DNA of 64,000 nt from Shewanella japonica (GTDB lineage Bacteria > Pseudomonadota > Gammaproteobacteria > Enterobacterales > Shewanellaceae): assembly GCF_002075795.1 (NCBI RefSeq), contig NZ_CP020472.1, positions 3,331,001-3,395,000 on the forward strand, written 5' to 3'. The position numbers and the translations under genes were made by a program. The notes below the pieces were generated by a model that was not told where the DNA came from, did no database searches, and worked only from the letters and a program-made list of their open reading frames with translations. Shown here piece after piece: positions 18,044-29,323 of this stretch (its first letter is position 1; every line of letters begins with the position of its first letter).

Positions 18044-18523
18044 TTACTTTAGCTCAGTAATATTAATCGAGCCTTTGCCATAGGTAGGATGGCCTTTTTG
18101 TTGTTCTTCAGGTAATTGATTTATGCAGTAATTAATATAAAAAATATTAAAAATTACCGTGAAGAACTTATTCATTTTGTAATCAATATCGAAGTTAACG
18201 TGAGCATAATCTTGAATCGCCGCTCTGGCACGAAAAGACCAAAAAACATAAAGACCAAATGCAATCAGCAGCATCATATTTCCGACAAATCCGAATAATC
18301 CCATATCACTGTGAGTTAGCACACCGCCAAGGCCAAAACACACAGCAATAGTTATCACGAAGCTATCGTCAGCAGTGCGAATTGAGGTGATATCATCCAT
18401 TTTAGGGTATTTCGCAAACAACCAAAGAATGGGATAAATACCGCCAGTGAATACCGTCAACCAAAACAAACGACTTGTTTTAGTGTTAATTTTTTCAGGC
18501 AATTCTTTAATATTGGAAATCAT
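18044..18523 (-). CDS. Small multi-pass membrane protein
   Basis: A 159-residue protein with about four hydrophobic segments, the first pair around 'RLFWLTVFTGGIYPILWLF', a pattern like DUF4234 proteins. The start is the internal ATG at 18523 with AAGG upstream. The longer frame would begin with TTG and add 13 residues. No catalytic motif was seen. It converges on the SDR gene. The function is unknown. Confidence 0.7.
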   Translation of the reverse strand: MISNIKELPEKINTKTSRLFWLTVFTGGIYPILWLFAKYPKMDDITSIRTADDSFVITIAVCFGLGGVLTHSDMGLFGFVGNMMLLIAFGLYVFWSFRARAAIQDYAHVNFDIDYKMNKFFTVIFNIFYINYCINQLPEEQQKGHPTYGKGSINITELK

Positions 18524-18771
18524 GAATGCTAAAACCTTTTTAATCGAATAAGCTGCTAACAAAAACGGATTGTATTAGCTTATTATAAAACTAAATTGCA
18601 GTCGTTATTATCATGCAAAGTAAAATTAAATAATAAAATCAGTGTTTAGCTCTCATTTTAGACTAATAATGTCGCTTCGCCAGTCATGCCATATTGAGTC
18701 ACTTTTTAGCGACAAACCCGCAGCATTACACGAGATTTCAGGCAATTATTCATCAAGGCGCAAAACTCATC

Positions 18772-18803
18772 AAAAAAAGCTGAGCGTAGATTAAGCTCAG
18801 CTT
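18772..18803 (-). terminator. Terminator of prpE
   Basis: The 9-bp arms AAGCTGAGC (18777-18785) and GCTCAGCTT (18795-18803) give a minus-strand hairpin ending in seven T residues. Confidence 0.85.
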
Positions 18804-18847
18804 GCTCCCAAACGCATATTTTTGTCACAGCTATACCACAGTGTAAC

Positions 18848-20770
18848 TCAAGAGGCTGTGAGCTCCTTTGCTAACGCATCGGCATATCCCATCTTAGTTA
18901 ACGCTGAGCGCACAATATCTAAAGTCATGGGATCTTCGATTGTGGCAGGCACAGTAAAGGCACTATTGTCGGCAATTTTACGCATCGTCGCCCGTAATAT
19001 TTTACCTGAACGGGTTTTAGGCAGCTTTTGCACCGCACTCACCAATCTAAAGGAGGCAACAGGACCTATTTCATGGCGAACTAAGGCTAATAACTCCTTA
19101 TATAATTGCTCATCAGAAATATCGACACCATTTTTTAATACCACTAACCCTAGAGGCACTTGGCCTTTAAGTTTATCTTGCACACCAATCACTGCCGCCT
19201 CAGCCACAGCATCATGCTGACATAATACTTCTTCAAATCGACCTGTCGATAAACGGTGCCCAGCAACATTTATGATGTCATCAATACGACTCATAATATA
19301 AAGATACCCGTCTTCATCGATGTAACCAGCATCACCCGTTAAGTAATAACCGTCATACATGGATAAATAACTGTCGACGTAACGGCTGTCATTATTCCAA
19401 AGCGTGGTGAGATTTCCTGGCGGCAATGGCAATTTAATCACTACATTACCACTTTCATTGGCAGGCACTTGCTCACCAATAGCATCAAGTACTTCAACTT
19501 GGTAACCCGGTACTGGCCTTGCTGGCGATCCTGCTTTAACTTCAATAGGATCGGCTCCCATTAAATTGGCAGCAACTGGCCAACCAGTTTCAGTTTGCCA
19601 CCAATGATCAATCACTGGCTTGTTCAACTTTTCTTGCGCCCAGTAAAGCGTATCAGGATCGCAACGCTCACCCGCTAAAAAGACTTGCCCAAGACAAGAC
19701 AAATCAACGCCGTCTAATCCATCACCATTAGGGTCTTCTCGTTTAATTGCACGAATGGCCGTAGGAGCGGTAAAAAAACTTTTAACGTTATATTGTGCGA
19801 TAATTCGCCAAAAAGCCCCAGCATCAGGCGTGCCAACGGGTTTGCCCTCATACATTAAGGTTGTCGCTCCCGCCATTAACGGTCCATAGACAATGTATGA
19901 GTGGCCTACAACCCACCCCACATCCGATGCAGCCCAAAATACATCGCCCGCATCAATATTATAAATATGCTTCATTGACCACATCATGGCGACTGCGTGG
20001 CCACCGTTATCTCTTACAACTCCTTTTGGTTGCCCTGTGGTACCTGAGGTATATAACACATATAAAGGGTGAGTTGACTCAAGGGGAACACAATCAATTA
20101 ATGGTGCATCTGCTACTGCTTGCTGCCAATCAACATCGCGCTCACTCAGTAATTCAGCTTGATATTGTGGTCTATTTAAAATGACACAATGATTAACTTG
20201 GTGAGTCGCTTGCTCTAACGCTTCATCCAGTAGCGGTTTGTATTTAACAACACCAGATGGCTCGATACCGCATGATGCTGATAACACTAGCTTAGGCTTA
20301 GCATCGTTAATTCTGGTCGCAAGTTCATTAGCAGCAAAGCCACCAAAAACGACAGAATGGATTGCACCGATACGAGCACAAGCCAACATTGCATAGGCGG
20401 TTTCTGGCACCATGGGCATGTAAATGACGACTCTATCGCCTTTTTTAATACCAATGGATTCCATGTAACCAGCTAAACGACTGACTTGAGATAACAATTC
20501 TTGATACGTAATGCTGTAGTGATTTTGAGTCACAGGGCTCACATACTCGATGGCAATACGATCGCCATGACCCGCTTCAACATGCCTGTCGACAGCATTA
20601 AAACAAGAGTTCATTTTGCCACCAGCAAACCACTGATAAAAAGGGGCATTCGACTCGTCCAACACAGTGTTAAAGCGGGTAAACCAAGTCACTGCTTGTG
20701 ATGCTTGTTGCCAAAACGTCTGCTTATCTTGTATAGATTGCTGATGCATCTTCATCCCTAATCCAGCCAT
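18848..20770 (-). CDS. prpE: Propionyl-CoA synthetase (acyl-CoA synthetase, PrpE type)
   Basis: A 640-residue AMP-forming acyl-CoA synthetase. It shows the P-loop-like YTSGTTGQPKGV, the PrpE-typical 'RDNGGHAVAM' after it, the WWQTETGWP motif, YLTGDAGYID, and the C-terminal acetylatable lysine motif KTRSGKILR. The length fits PrpE/ACSS3 enzymes that activate propionate. It lies divergent from liuR and the liu operon, so it probably feeds or drains the same short acyl-CoA pool. AGAGGAA supports the ATG. Acetate or other short acids as substrate are possible. Confidence 0.88.
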   Translation of the reverse strand: MAGLGMKMHQQSIQDKQTFWQQASQAVTWFTRFNTVLDESNAPFYQWFAGGKMNSCFNAVDRHVEAGHGDRIAIEYVSPVTQNHYSITYQELLSQVSRLAGYMESIGIKKGDRVVIYMPMVPETAYAMLACARIGAIHSVVFGGFAANELATRINDAKPKLVLSASCGIEPSGVVKYKPLLDEALEQATHQVNHCVILNRPQYQAELLSERDVDWQQAVADAPLIDCVPLESTHPLYVLYTSGTTGQPKGVVRDNGGHAVAMMWSMKHIYNIDAGDVFWAASDVGWVVGHSYIVYGPLMAGATTLMYEGKPVGTPDAGAFWRIIAQYNVKSFFTAPTAIRAIKREDPNGDGLDGVDLSCLGQVFLAGERCDPDTLYWAQEKLNKPVIDHWWQTETGWPVAANLMGADPIEVKAGSPARPVPGYQVEVLDAIGEQVPANESGNVVIKLPLPPGNLTTLWNNDSRYVDSYLSMYDGYYLTGDAGYIDEDGYLYIMSRIDDIINVAGHRLSTGRFEEVLCQHDAVAEAAVIGVQDKLKGQVPLGLVVLKNGVDISDEQLYKELLALVRHEIGPVASFRLVSAVQKLPKTRSGKILRATMRKIADNSAFTVPATIEDPMTLDIVRSALTKMGYADALAKELTAS

Positions 20771-21164
20771 ATGCTATTCCTCTATCAGTTTTTTATTCGC
20801 AATTGATATTTTTATTTCTGATCATAATTTTTTCATTATGGCGTGGTTAAAAAATAAACCCTATTAGACCAAGGGATATAGAAATAGCGATAAATCCCGC
20901 TGCAATTTTCATAGAAATAATTAACTAACTAGCTGAAATTAAAACAGTAGTATAAATTTTCATGATAAACAGCAGCAAAAATTTGCTACACTTAGCTCAA
21001 TTAGACACAAGCCTTTTCACCTCACCGAAACTGAGATTTTCTCAGTATTGGCAAGCTCAATTTACAACTTCATCAAGCGAAAGCACGTCACAAACTGGCG
21101 ACAAACTTTACCTTTACGTAAACTTCATATATCTTGCATCAAAAGACGTATTTTTGGTGAGATG
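20771..21164. promoter_or_regulatory. Divergent promoter region of prpE and liuR
   Basis: About 390 bases, AT-rich. The only clear element is the palindrome TTTACGTAAA at 21113-21122. A 5' extension of the liuR frame runs through part of this stretch, but it lacks conservation features and is not taken as coding. Confidence 0.6.
21106..21126. promoter_or_regulatory. Candidate LiuR operator
   Basis: The perfect palindrome TTTACGTAAA (21113-21122) is preceded by a half repeat CTTTACC and lies about 40 bases before the liuR ATG. MerR-type regulators usually bind such symmetric sites within promoters. A related site precedes etfB at 53062-53090. Assignment to LiuR is by context. Confidence 0.55.
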
Positions 21165-21557
21165 ATGAGCGCGAACATAAACCCACAATCAACCTATTCA
21201 ATTAGTGATTTATCAAAAGAATTTGATATCACGACTCGGAGTATTCGTTTTTACGAAGACCAAGGGCTTATTAAACCTAAACGCCGTGGGCAAACCCGTA
21301 TTTACAGCTTAAAAGACAGAGTTCGTCTAAAACTGATTTTGCGTGGTAAGCGATTAGGCTTTTCGTTAGCTGAAACCCGTCGGTTATTCGAACTGTATGA
21401 TGCGGATAAAAGCAGTACGTCACAATTACATACCATGCTCGACTTAGTAGAAGAAAAGAAAGCTTCGCTGCAGCAGCAAATGGATGACATCAAAGTCGTA
21501 CTCATGGAGCTTAATTCTGCAGAGCAGCAATGCCGAGCAGCGCTAGAACAAGATTAA
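21165..21557 (+). CDS. liuR: MerR-family regulator of branched-chain catabolism
   Basis: A 130-residue MerR-type regulator. The winged helix spans about 10-50 ('YSISDLSKEFDITTRSIRFYEDQGLI'-like motif), followed by a dimerising coiled coil (about 85-115). The start at 21165 (or the ATG just before it, at 21162) gives the normal MerR N-terminus. The long upstream frame does not. LiuR represses leucine/isovalerate catabolic operons in many gammaproteobacteria. Here it is directly upstream of liuA on the same strand. Confidence 0.9.
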   Translation: MSANINPQSTYSISDLSKEFDITTRSIRFYEDQGLIKPKRRGQTRIYSLKDRVRLKLILRGKRLGFSLAETRRLFELYDADKSSTSQLHTMLDLVEEKKASLQQQMDDIKVVLMELNSAEQQCRAALEQD

Positions 21558-21766
21558 ATAATTGGGGGGAGCCCCCCCTCAAAGCATCACAATTAACAAC
21601 TAAGCTCAAAACGTCGCACTCATCGACTCGATATAACGTTAAACCAAGCAATTAGTCACTAAGAACTGATGCTTAACCAATACAAAGCTCAACATAAAAA
21701 TTATAAGCCTAAGAAACAACATAGTTTCACGGTAAAAGTACCTAATATTCAACAGGACACAAGACA

Positions 21767-22936
21767 ATGACATCACTCTACACAAGCCTTAATTTCGGCC
21801 TGGGCGAAGACGTGGATATGCTTCGCGACGCCATCAATGATTTCGCAACAAATGAAATCGCACCGATTGCTGCGCAGGTCGATCAAGACAATACATTCCC
21901 TAACCATATGTGGCCAGTATTAGGCGAAATGGGACTACTAGGCGTGACCGTACCAGAAGAGTTCGGCGGCGCTAATATGGGCTACCTTGCTCATGTTGTA
22001 GCCATGGAAGAAATCTCCCGCGCATCAGCTTCAATTGGCCTTAGTTATGGCGCACACTCAAACCTTTGCGTTAACCAAATTAACCGTAACGGTAATGCTG
22101 CTCAAAAAGCCAAGTACCTGCCTAAGCTGGTTAGTGGTGAGCACATTGGTGCCTTAGCCATGAGCGAACCTAATGCGGGTTCCGATGTGGTATCGATGAA
22201 GCTTCATGCTCGTAAAGAAGGCGACCGCTACATTCTAAATGGCAACAAAATGTGGATCACTAACGGTCCTGATGCCGACACTTTAGTGATTTACGCTAAA
22301 ACCGATATCGATAAAGGCCCTCACGGCATTACCGCTTTTATCGTTGAAAAAACCTTTAAAGGTTTCAGCACCGCTCAAAAGCTAGACAAACTCGGAATGC
22401 GTGGCTCAAACACCTGTGAGCTTGTTTTTGAAGATTGTGAAGTCCCAGAAGAAAACATTCTAGGCGGCCTAAACAATGGCGTAAAAGTATTAATGAGCGG
22501 CTTAGATTATGAACGTGTCGTATTATCTGGTGGCCCATTAGGCATCATGAATGCGTGCATGGACATTGTTGTGCCCTACATTCACGAGCGTGAACAGTTT
22601 GGTAAATCAATCGGTGAATTTCAGCTTATCCAGGGCAAAATTGCTGATATGTACACCGGTATGAATGCAGCAAAATCATACGTTTATAACGTGGCGAAAT
22701 CATGCGATCGCGGTGAAACCACTCGTAAAGATGCCGCTGGCGCTATCTTATACAGTGCAGAGTTGGCCACGAAAATGGCGTTAGATGCGATTCAATTACT
22801 CGGCGGCAATGGCTATATCAATGAATATGCCACAGGACGATTATTACGAGATGCCAAGCTATACGAAATCGGTGCTGGCACATCAGAAATTCGCCGCATG
22901 CTAATTGGCCGTGAACTGTTTAACGAAACAAAATAG
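21767..22936 (+). CDS. liuA: Isovaleryl-CoA dehydrogenase
   Basis: This FAD enzyme oxidises isovaleryl-CoA to 3-methylcrotonyl-CoA, passing electrons to ETF. The 389-residue acyl-CoA dehydrogenase has signatures '[12 protein letters not shown]' (129-140) and 'QLLGGNGY' near the C-terminus. The catalytic base Glu249 sits in LDYER, the IVD-specific position. AGGA precedes the ATG. It is the first enzyme of the liu operon, and the etfBA genes in this same window can be its acceptors. Confidence 0.95.
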   Translation: MTSLYTSLNFGLGEDVDMLRDAINDFATNEIAPIAAQVDQDNTFPNHMWPVLGEMGLLGVTVPEEFGGANMGYLAHVVAMEEISRASASIGLSYGAHSNLCVNQINRNGNAAQKAKYLPKLVSGEHIGALAMSEPNAGSDVVSMKLHARKEGDRYILNGNKMWITNGPDADTLVIYAKTDIDKGPHGITAFIVEKTFKGFSTAQKLDKLGMRGSNTCELVFEDCEVPEENILGGLNNGVKVLMSGLDYERVVLSGGPLGIMNACMDIVVPYIHEREQFGKSIGEFQLIQGKIADMYTGMNAAKSYVYNVAKSCDRGETTRKDAAGAILYSAELATKMALDAIQLLGGNGYINEYATGRLLRDAKLYEIGAGTSEIRRMLIGRELFNETK

Positions 22937-23101
22937 TCAAGATAGCAACACGCTATCGTAAGCACATAACCTAAGCCGTTCAAACGGCGGGCATCCGTAA
23001 CTAATCGGTAAATCGAAAGTGTTTTGCGTAGCGTGGTTGAGAGTTTCCCCCATTGTCTCAGCCATGCTAACGCCTCACTTGATTCAATAAGGATATGCAT
23101 T

Positions 23102-24709
23102 GTGACGCAACTGAGCAGCCGTATTAACTCCCGTAGCGATGAATTTAAAGCCAAACATAATGACATGGCTGCCATCGTAGACGACCTAAAACTCAAACTC
23201 GCTAAGATTGAACAAGGTGGCGGGCCCGCTGCACTTGAACGTCATCTTTCGAGAGGTAAATTGCTCCCTCGCCAACGTGTCGAAAAGCTACTCGATCCAG
23301 GTTCACCTTTTCTGGAAATTTCTCAATTTGCAGCATACGAGGTGTATGATGAAGCCGTACCAGCGGCTGGGGTCATTGCCGGTATTGGTCGTGTTAGCGG
23401 CGTTGAATGTATGATTATTGCTAATGATGCAACAGTCAAAGGTGGAACCTACTACCCCATCACAGTGAAGAAGCATTTACGCGCTCAAGATATTGCAAGT
23501 CGCTGTCATCTTCCTTGTATCTATCTGGTTGATTCTGGCGGGGCAAACTTACCGCGCCAAGATGAAGTCTTCCCTGACCGAGATCACTTTGGCCGTATTT
23601 TCTACAACCAAGCGCAAATGTCAGCGAAAGGGATCCCGCAAGTGGCAGTGGTTATGGGGCTATGTACCGCAGGCGGCGCATACGTTCCAGCAATGGCTGA
23701 TGAATCAATTATCGTCAAAGAGCAAGGCACCATCTTCTTAGCTGGGCCACCATTAGTTAAAGCAGCTACAGGTGAAGAAGTCACAGCAGAAGAACTTGGC
23801 GGTGCTGAAGTGCACACCAAAATTTCTGGTGTGGCAGATCATTTAGCGCAAAATGACGATCACGCATTAGAGCTTGCTCGTAAATCCATTGCGCGCCTTA
23901 ATCATCAAAAAGACATTGCTGCGCAGCTAAGTCCTGTGAAACCACCTAAATTTGATATCAACGAGCTTTACGGCATTGTTGGCACCGACCTTAAAAAGCC
24001 ATTTGATGTAAAAGAAGTGATTGCTCGTGTCGTTGATGACTCTGACTTTGATGAGTTCAAAGCAAATTACGGTAACACCTTAGTGTGTGGTTTTGCCCGT
24101 ATTCACGGCTACCCTGTCGGTATTGTCGCCAATAATGGCATTTTATTTTCAGAGTCAGCACAAAAAGGCGCTCACTTTATTGAGCTATGTTGTCAGCGCA
24201 AAATCCCATTATTGTTCCTGCAAAACATCACTGGCTTCATGGTCGGTAAAAAGTATGAACATGAAGGCATCGCTAAGCACGGCGCTAAAATGGTGACAGC
24301 TGTTTCTTGTGCCAATGTGCCAAAATTTACCGTGATTATTGGCGGCAGTTATGGTGCAGGTAACTACGGCATGTGTGGCCGTGCATTCGAGCCAACGATG
24401 ATGTGGATGTGGCCAAATGCCCGAATTTCCGTCATGGGCGGCGAGCAAGCTGCAGGCGTTTTAGCTACCGTTCGTCGTGACGGTTTAGCTCGTAAGGGAC
24501 AAGATTGGTCAGATGAAGACGAACAAGCCTTTAGAAAACCCATTGTTGAGCAATACGACAAAGAAGGACATCCATATCATGCGAGTGCACGATTATGGGA
24601 TGACGGCATTATCGACCCAGCGCAAACCCGCGATGTGGTAGGTCTAGCTTTATCGGCGGCACTAAATGCGCCTATTGAAGATACCAAATTTGGTGTATTC
24701 CGCATGTAA
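23102..24709 (+). CDS. liuB: Methylcrotonoyl-CoA carboxylase, carboxyltransferase (beta) subunit
   Basis: With LiuD it carboxylates 3-methylcrotonyl-CoA to 3-methylglutaconyl-CoA. The GTG at 23102, with AAGGA eight bases upstream, gives 535 residues, the family length. The longer frame from 23024 adds 26 non-homologous codons. Carboxyltransferase motifs are present: '[23 protein letters not shown]'-type, '[13 protein letters not shown]' and '[14 protein letters not shown]'. It lies between liuA and liuC on the same strand. Confidence 0.95.
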   Translation: MTQLSSRINSRSDEFKAKHNDMAAIVDDLKLKLAKIEQGGGPAALERHLSRGKLLPRQRVEKLLDPGSPFLEISQFAAYEVYDEAVPAAGVIAGIGRVSGVECMIIANDATVKGGTYYPITVKKHLRAQDIASRCHLPCIYLVDSGGANLPRQDEVFPDRDHFGRIFYNQAQMSAKGIPQVAVVMGLCTAGGAYVPAMADESIIVKEQGTIFLAGPPLVKAATGEEVTAEELGGAEVHTKISGVADHLAQNDDHALELARKSIARLNHQKDIAAQLSPVKPPKFDINELYGIVGTDLKKPFDVKEVIARVVDDSDFDEFKANYGNTLVCGFARIHGYPVGIVANNGILFSESAQKGAHFIELCCQRKIPLLFLQNITGFMVGKKYEHEGIAKHGAKMVTAVSCANVPKFTVIIGGSYGAGNYGMCGRAFEPTMMWMWPNARISVMGGEQAAGVLATVRRDGLARKGQDWSDEDEQAFRKPIVEQYDKEGHPYHASARLWDDGIIDPAQTRDVVGLALSAALNAPIEDTKFGVFRM

Positions 24710-24732
24710 TTGCGGTTTAACAATAGGAGTAC

Positions 24733-25605
24733 ATGATGACTGATACAGTGACACTACCGCTTTCTTTTCAACACATCGAATGTCAGCTTAACCAAGGTAT
24801 TGGTGAGTTAATACTTAATCGTGTTGAAAAGCATAACGCCTTTGATGAAGTGATGATTAATGAAATGATCACCGCCATTGAGTTTTTTGCCAATAACGAA
24901 ACTTGCCATCAATTAATTCTACGAGCCAACGGGAAAAACTTCAGTGCAGGCGCAGACCTTAATTGGATGCGCAAACAAGCTCAAATGGACTTCGAGCAAA
25001 ATCTCGATGACGCCCATGAGCTAGCTAAATTAATGCATGTTTTAGACAAATTTCCCAAACCGACCATTGCCTTAGTCAATGGCGCAGCCTTTGGCGGTGC
25101 ACTTGGTCTTATATGCTGCTGTGATATCGCCATCGCCAATGAGCGTGCAAGCTTTTGTTTAAGCGAAGTCAAACTCGGCCTTATCCCTGCGGTAATTAGC
25201 CCTTATGTCGTCAGAGCAATGGGGAACCGCCAAGCAAGACGTTACATGCTCACAGCTGAACGTTTTAGTGCTAACGTTGCGCTAGCTCATCAAGTTATTC
25301 ACGAAATTAATGATGATTTAGATGCCGCTGCAAAACCCTTTATCGATGCTTTTAACGCGAATAGCCCCCAAGGCATGGCATGGGTTAAAACCTTAGTATC
25401 TCACCTCGAAGATGGTGTAATTAACGACGACACTCTTACCTACACCAGTGAGCAAATCGCCCGTATTCGGGTCTCTGATGAAGGTCAAGAAGGTCTTAAC
25501 GCCTTCTTTGAAAAACGCCCTGCTGCTTGGACAACTGCCAGCAAAAATAATAACGATAAAAGCCCCCAAGCAAGCACCAAGACTGCTGCACAAGGAGTTC
25601 AGTAA
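24733..25605 (+). CDS. liuC: Methylglutaconyl-CoA hydratase (enoyl-CoA hydratase family)
   Basis: It hydrates 3-methylglutaconyl-CoA to HMG-CoA. A 290-residue crotonase-fold protein with 'NFSAGADLNWM' (oxyanion-hole strand) and 'VNGAAFGGALGL'. A longer hydrophilic Ser/Lys/Ala-rich tail follows residue 270. AGGAG precedes the tandem ATGs. Its TAA stop shares one base with the liuD ATG, indicating coupling. Confidence 0.94.
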   Translation: MMTDTVTLPLSFQHIECQLNQGIGELILNRVEKHNAFDEVMINEMITAIEFFANNETCHQLILRANGKNFSAGADLNWMRKQAQMDFEQNLDDAHELAKLMHVLDKFPKPTIALVNGAAFGGALGLICCCDIAIANERASFCLSEVKLGLIPAVISPYVVRAMGNRQARRYMLTAERFSANVALAHQVIHEINDDLDAAAKPFIDAFNANSPQGMAWVKTLVSHLEDGVINDDTLTYTSEQIARIRVSDEGQEGLNAFFEKRPAAWTTASKNNNDKSPQASTKTAAQGVQ

Positions 25606-27632
25606 TGTTTACCAAATTATTAATTGCTAATCGCGGTGAAATTGCGTGTCGCATTATTAACACCGCCAGAGATATGGGCATACGCACAGTCGCTTTATAC
25701 TCTGACGCTGATGCCAATGCCCGTCACGTTGCCATGACTGATGAGTCATTTCACATCGGTGGCAGTGCCCCTGCTGACTCATATCTAAAAGCTGATTTAA
25801 TTATTGATATTGCTAAAAAATCAGGCGCTGAAGCCATTCATCCTGGTTATGGCTTTTTATCAGAAAATGCAGAATTTGCTCGCAACTGTGAACAAAATGG
25901 CGTTGCATTTGTCGGTCCAGGTAGCGATGCAATTGATGCCATGGGCAGCAAAAGTGCCGCTAAAATCATTATGGGGGCGGCCAATGTACCATTAGTGCCT
26001 GGTTATCATGGCGATGACCAAAGCGATGCGACATTACTTGATGAAGCAAAAAATGTTGGCTACCCAATGCTCATTAAAGCCGCTTATGGCGGTGGTGGTA
26101 AAGGGATGCGCATTGTTGAAAGCCAGGCCGACGTGCTTGAAGCCATTAACTCAGCACGTCGTGAAGCAGCATCATCATTTGGCAATGACAAACTATTGAT
26201 GGAGCGCTACCTTCGCCAACCTCGTCACGTTGAAGTGCAAGTCTTTGCTGACACTTTTGGCAACACGATTTACTTATCCGATCGTGACTGTTCAATTCAG
26301 CGTCGCCATCAAAAAGTGGTCGAAGAAGCACCAGCACCAGGCCTAAGTGATAGTTTACGCAAACAAATGGGTGAAGCGGCAGTCGCAGCAGCAAAAGCTA
26401 TTGATTATGTTGGCGCTGGTACGGTTGAGTTCTTACTTGATACCGATGACAGTTTTTACTTCATGGAAATGAACACCCGCCTGCAAGTTGAGCATCCAGT
26501 GACAGAAATGGTCACAGGGCAAGATTTAGTCAAATGGCAATTGATGGTAGCAAGTGGCAGCGAATTACCTTTGTCTCAAGATGAGGTGCGGGTTCACGGA
26601 CATGCTTTTGAAGTGCGTATTTACGCCGAAGATCCCCGTAATGAGTTTTTACCAGCTGCTGGTAAATTAAACTTCCTACGTGAGCCTGATCAAAACCGTC
26701 ATGTACGCATTGATTCGGGTATTCGTGAAAACGATACCATCAGTAACTTTTACGATCCGATGATTTCAAAACTGATTGTATGGGACGAATCTCGCCCTCG
26801 CGCATTGCAGCGTTTAACCCACGCATTAAGCTCGTACCAAATCAGCGGTCTGAAACACAATATCGAATTTTTAGCCAATATTGCCGAACATAAAGCCTTT
26901 GCAGAAGCCGACTTTTGCACCGACTTTATTGAGCGTTACTCAAATAGCTTAATTGGCGATGTCACCGATGAAACTGAAAATGCACTGGCATTAGCCGGTC
27001 TTTACCAGGTATTGGCCCGTCAACACGCTGCAAAAATCAATGCCACCAATAGCGATGATCCTTACTCGCCTTGGGGTCAAGTCAGCGGCTTTAGGCTCAA
27101 CAGTGCCAATGTGCATCATGTTGCATTGCTGCATGTCACAGGCGCAGATGGCGAACACGAACTGCAAAACCTAGTGATAACTGATTTAGGAGACTCGCTG
27201 CACCTTGGTTTAAATGGTCAAGCCCTTAAACTGGCTGGCAGCATCAAAGATGAGGTCTTACTGGCTGAAATTAACGGTCATAAAAGTAAAGTACCAGTTA
27301 GCCATGAAGGCGATGAGTTCACGCTATTTTTACCTTCTGGTAGTTATCACTTTAAAGCGGTTCTCGCCCAAGAAGCCGAAGAAACAGTTGATAGCGCAGA
27401 AAAACTAAAAGCCCCGATGAATGGCACTGTGGTAACACACTTGGTTGAAGTCGGTGAAACCGTCGTTGAAGGGCAAGGGCTTCTAGTCATGGAAGCCATG
27501 AAAATGGAATACACCATCGAAGCCCCTTTTGATGGTGTAGTGAGTGAGTTTTATTTTCAAAGCGGCGAGCTCGTCACCGACGGTGTTCAGCTTTTAAATG
27601 TCGAACCAACGGCTGACGCCGAACAAGCATAA
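25605..27632 (+). CDS. liuD: Methylcrotonoyl-CoA carboxylase, biotin-containing (alpha) subunit
   Basis: A 675-residue biotin carboxylase plus biotin-carrier protein. The N-terminal 'KLLIANRGEIACRI', the ATP-grasp loop 'KAAYGGGGKGM', the catalytic 'EMNTRLQVEHPVTE' and the C-terminal biotinyl domain VMEAMKM, with Lys633 as biotin site, are all visible. It works with LiuB. The start overlaps the liuC stop (TAATG). Confidence 0.96.
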   Translation: MFTKLLIANRGEIACRIINTARDMGIRTVALYSDADANARHVAMTDESFHIGGSAPADSYLKADLIIDIAKKSGAEAIHPGYGFLSENAEFARNCEQNGVAFVGPGSDAIDAMGSKSAAKIIMGAANVPLVPGYHGDDQSDATLLDEAKNVGYPMLIKAAYGGGGKGMRIVESQADVLEAINSARREAASSFGNDKLLMERYLRQPRHVEVQVFADTFGNTIYLSDRDCSIQRRHQKVVEEAPAPGLSDSLRKQMGEAAVAAAKAIDYVGAGTVEFLLDTDDSFYFMEMNTRLQVEHPVTEMVTGQDLVKWQLMVASGSELPLSQDEVRVHGHAFEVRIYAEDPRNEFLPAAGKLNFLREPDQNRHVRIDSGIRENDTISNFYDPMISKLIVWDESRPRALQRLTHALSSYQISGLKHNIEFLANIAEHKAFAEADFCTDFIERYSNSLIGDVTDETENALALAGLYQVLARQHAAKINATNSDDPYSPWGQVSGFRLNSANVHHVALLHVTGADGEHELQNLVITDLGDSLHLGLNGQALKLAGSIKDEVLLAEINGHKSKVPVSHEGDEFTLFLPSGSYHFKAVLAQEAEETVDSAEKLKAPMNGTVVTHLVEVGETVVEGQGLLVMEAMKMEYTIEAPFDGVVSEFYFQSGELVTDGVQLLNVEPTADAEQA

Positions 27633-27642
27633 GGCGTAAATA

Positions 27643-28536
27643 ATGTTGCCGCATAAAGTCAGTATTTTTGAAGTTGGAGCCCGTGACGGATTACAAAATG
27701 AGCTTCCCGTCAGCACGCAAGACAAGTTAACGCTCATCGACCAGTTAGCTGATGTAGGTGTAACGCGAATTGAAGCGGGTAGCTTTGTTTCCCCTAAATG
27801 GGTGCCACAAATGGCCGACTCGGGTGATATTTTTAAGCAATTAACCCGCAAGCCAGATGTTGTTTACTCCGCTTTAACCCCTAACTTAAAGGGGCTGGAA
27901 CTTGCGCTTGACGCTGGAGCAGATGAAGTCGCTATTTTTGGCGCAGCATCAGAAACTTTCAGTCAGCGCAATATAAACTGCTCTATTGAAGAGTCTATTG
28001 CACGCTTTGAGCCAGTCATGGCAATGGCTAAAGCCCGTAACATTCCAGTACGAGGTTATGTCTCATGTGTCCTTGGCTGTCCTTACGAAGGTGACATTGA
28101 GATTGATGAAGTCGCTCGCGTGTCTGAAATACTTTACAAAATGGGTTGTTACGAGATTTCACTTGGCGACACCATTGGTGTTGGCACCCCCATTAAAGCC
28201 CGTAAGATGGTTGAAGCCGTGGCTAAGTTAGTGCCTGTTGAAAAACTGGCGCTACACTTCCATGACACCTATGGCCAAGCGCTTGCCAATATACAAGCTT
28301 GTTTAGACACGGGCATCAGTGTGATTGACTCATCTGTGGCCGGCCTAGGTGGTTGCCCATACGCTAAAGGTGCATCAGGCAATTTAGCGACAGAAGATGT
28401 TGTATACATGCTTCATGGTATGGGGATTGAAACCGGTATCGACTTACACAAATTAGCTAAAGCTGGCCAACAAATTAGCGCCGCTTTAGGCCGACTAACG
28501 GGCTCAAAAGTTGCTCAAGCAATTTGCAGTGAATAA
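27643..28536 (+). CDS. liuE: Hydroxymethylglutaryl-CoA lyase
   Basis: It cleaves HMG-CoA to acetoacetate and acetyl-CoA, the last liu step. The 297-residue TIM-barrel lyase has the N-terminal '[11 protein letters not shown]' (divalent-metal Asp) and the signature '[14 protein letters not shown]' with the active-site cysteine. Ten bases separate it from liuD. The length is standard. Confidence 0.96.
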   Translation: MLPHKVSIFEVGARDGLQNELPVSTQDKLTLIDQLADVGVTRIEAGSFVSPKWVPQMADSGDIFKQLTRKPDVVYSALTPNLKGLELALDAGADEVAIFGAASETFSQRNINCSIEESIARFEPVMAMAKARNIPVRGYVSCVLGCPYEGDIEIDEVARVSEILYKMGCYEISLGDTIGVGTPIKARKMVEAVAKLVPVEKLALHFHDTYGQALANIQACLDTGISVIDSSVAGLGGCPYAKGASGNLATEDVVYMLHGMGIETGIDLHKLAKAGQQISAALGRLTGSKVAQAICSE

Positions 28537-28592
28537 CCAAGGTTATTCTGGCCCCAATAATTTGCACTTAACGCAAGATAGAAAAGGACAAG

Positions 28593-29312
28593 ATGATGGC
28601 AGGACTCAATAAAGTCGTTCATAGCTACGAAGAAGCCTTAAACGGACTCACCAATGACATGACCATCATGGTCGGTGGCTTTGGCCTTTGTGGTATTCCA
28701 GAAGGGTTAATTAACCACATGGTAAAAATGGGTGTAACAGGATTAACCGCCATCTCAAACAACGCTGGTGTTGATGATTTCGGCTTAGGCCTTCTGCTTA
28801 AAGAACGTCAAATCGCCACCATGATTGCCTCGTATGTGGGCGAAAACGCCACGTTTGAGCAGCAAATGTTATCGGGTGAGTTAAACGTTATCTTGACTCC
28901 ACAAGGCACATTGGCTGAAAAAATCCGTGCTGGCGGCGCTGGAATTCCTGCGTTCTTTACCGCAACTGGATACGGAACTCCTATTGCTGAAGGCAAAGAA
29001 ACCCGTGAAATAAAAGGCCGACATTATGTGCTTGAAGATTCACTGACCTCTGACTTTGCCCTTGTTCGTGCATGGAAAGCTGACACGATGGGCAATCTGA
29101 TCTTTCGTAAAACGGCAGCGAACTTTAACCCTATGATGGCAACTGCGGGCAAGATTACGGTCGTTGAAGCAGAAGAGATTGTCCAACCGGGTGAATTAGA
29201 TCCAAACCACATTCATACCCCAGGTATTTATGTTGACCGCGTCATACAAGCAAGCTTTGAAAAACGCATCGAACAACGTACTGTCAAACCAACTGACACG
29301 GCTGCAAAATAA
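28593..29312 (+). CDS. atoD: 3-oxoacid CoA-transferase subunit A
   Basis: The 239-residue alpha subunit of a two-chain succinyl-CoA:acetoacetate CoA-transferase. It bears '[15 protein letters not shown]', the family CoA-binding signature. It lies 57 bases downstream of liuE and 12 bases before the beta subunit. It activates the acetoacetate made by LiuE to acetoacetyl-CoA (called LiuF in some annotations). AAAGGA precedes ATGATG. Confidence 0.94.
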   Translation: MMAGLNKVVHSYEEALNGLTNDMTIMVGGFGLCGIPEGLINHMVKMGVTGLTAISNNAGVDDFGLGLLLKERQIATMIASYVGENATFEQQMLSGELNVILTPQGTLAEKIRAGGAGIPAFFTATGYGTPIAEGKETREIKGRHYVLEDSLTSDFALVRAWKADTMGNLIFRKTAANFNPMMATAGKITVVEAEEIVQPGELDPNHIHTPGIYVDRVIQASFEKRIEQRTVKPTDTAAK

Positions 29313-29323
29313 GGAGCAAGAAC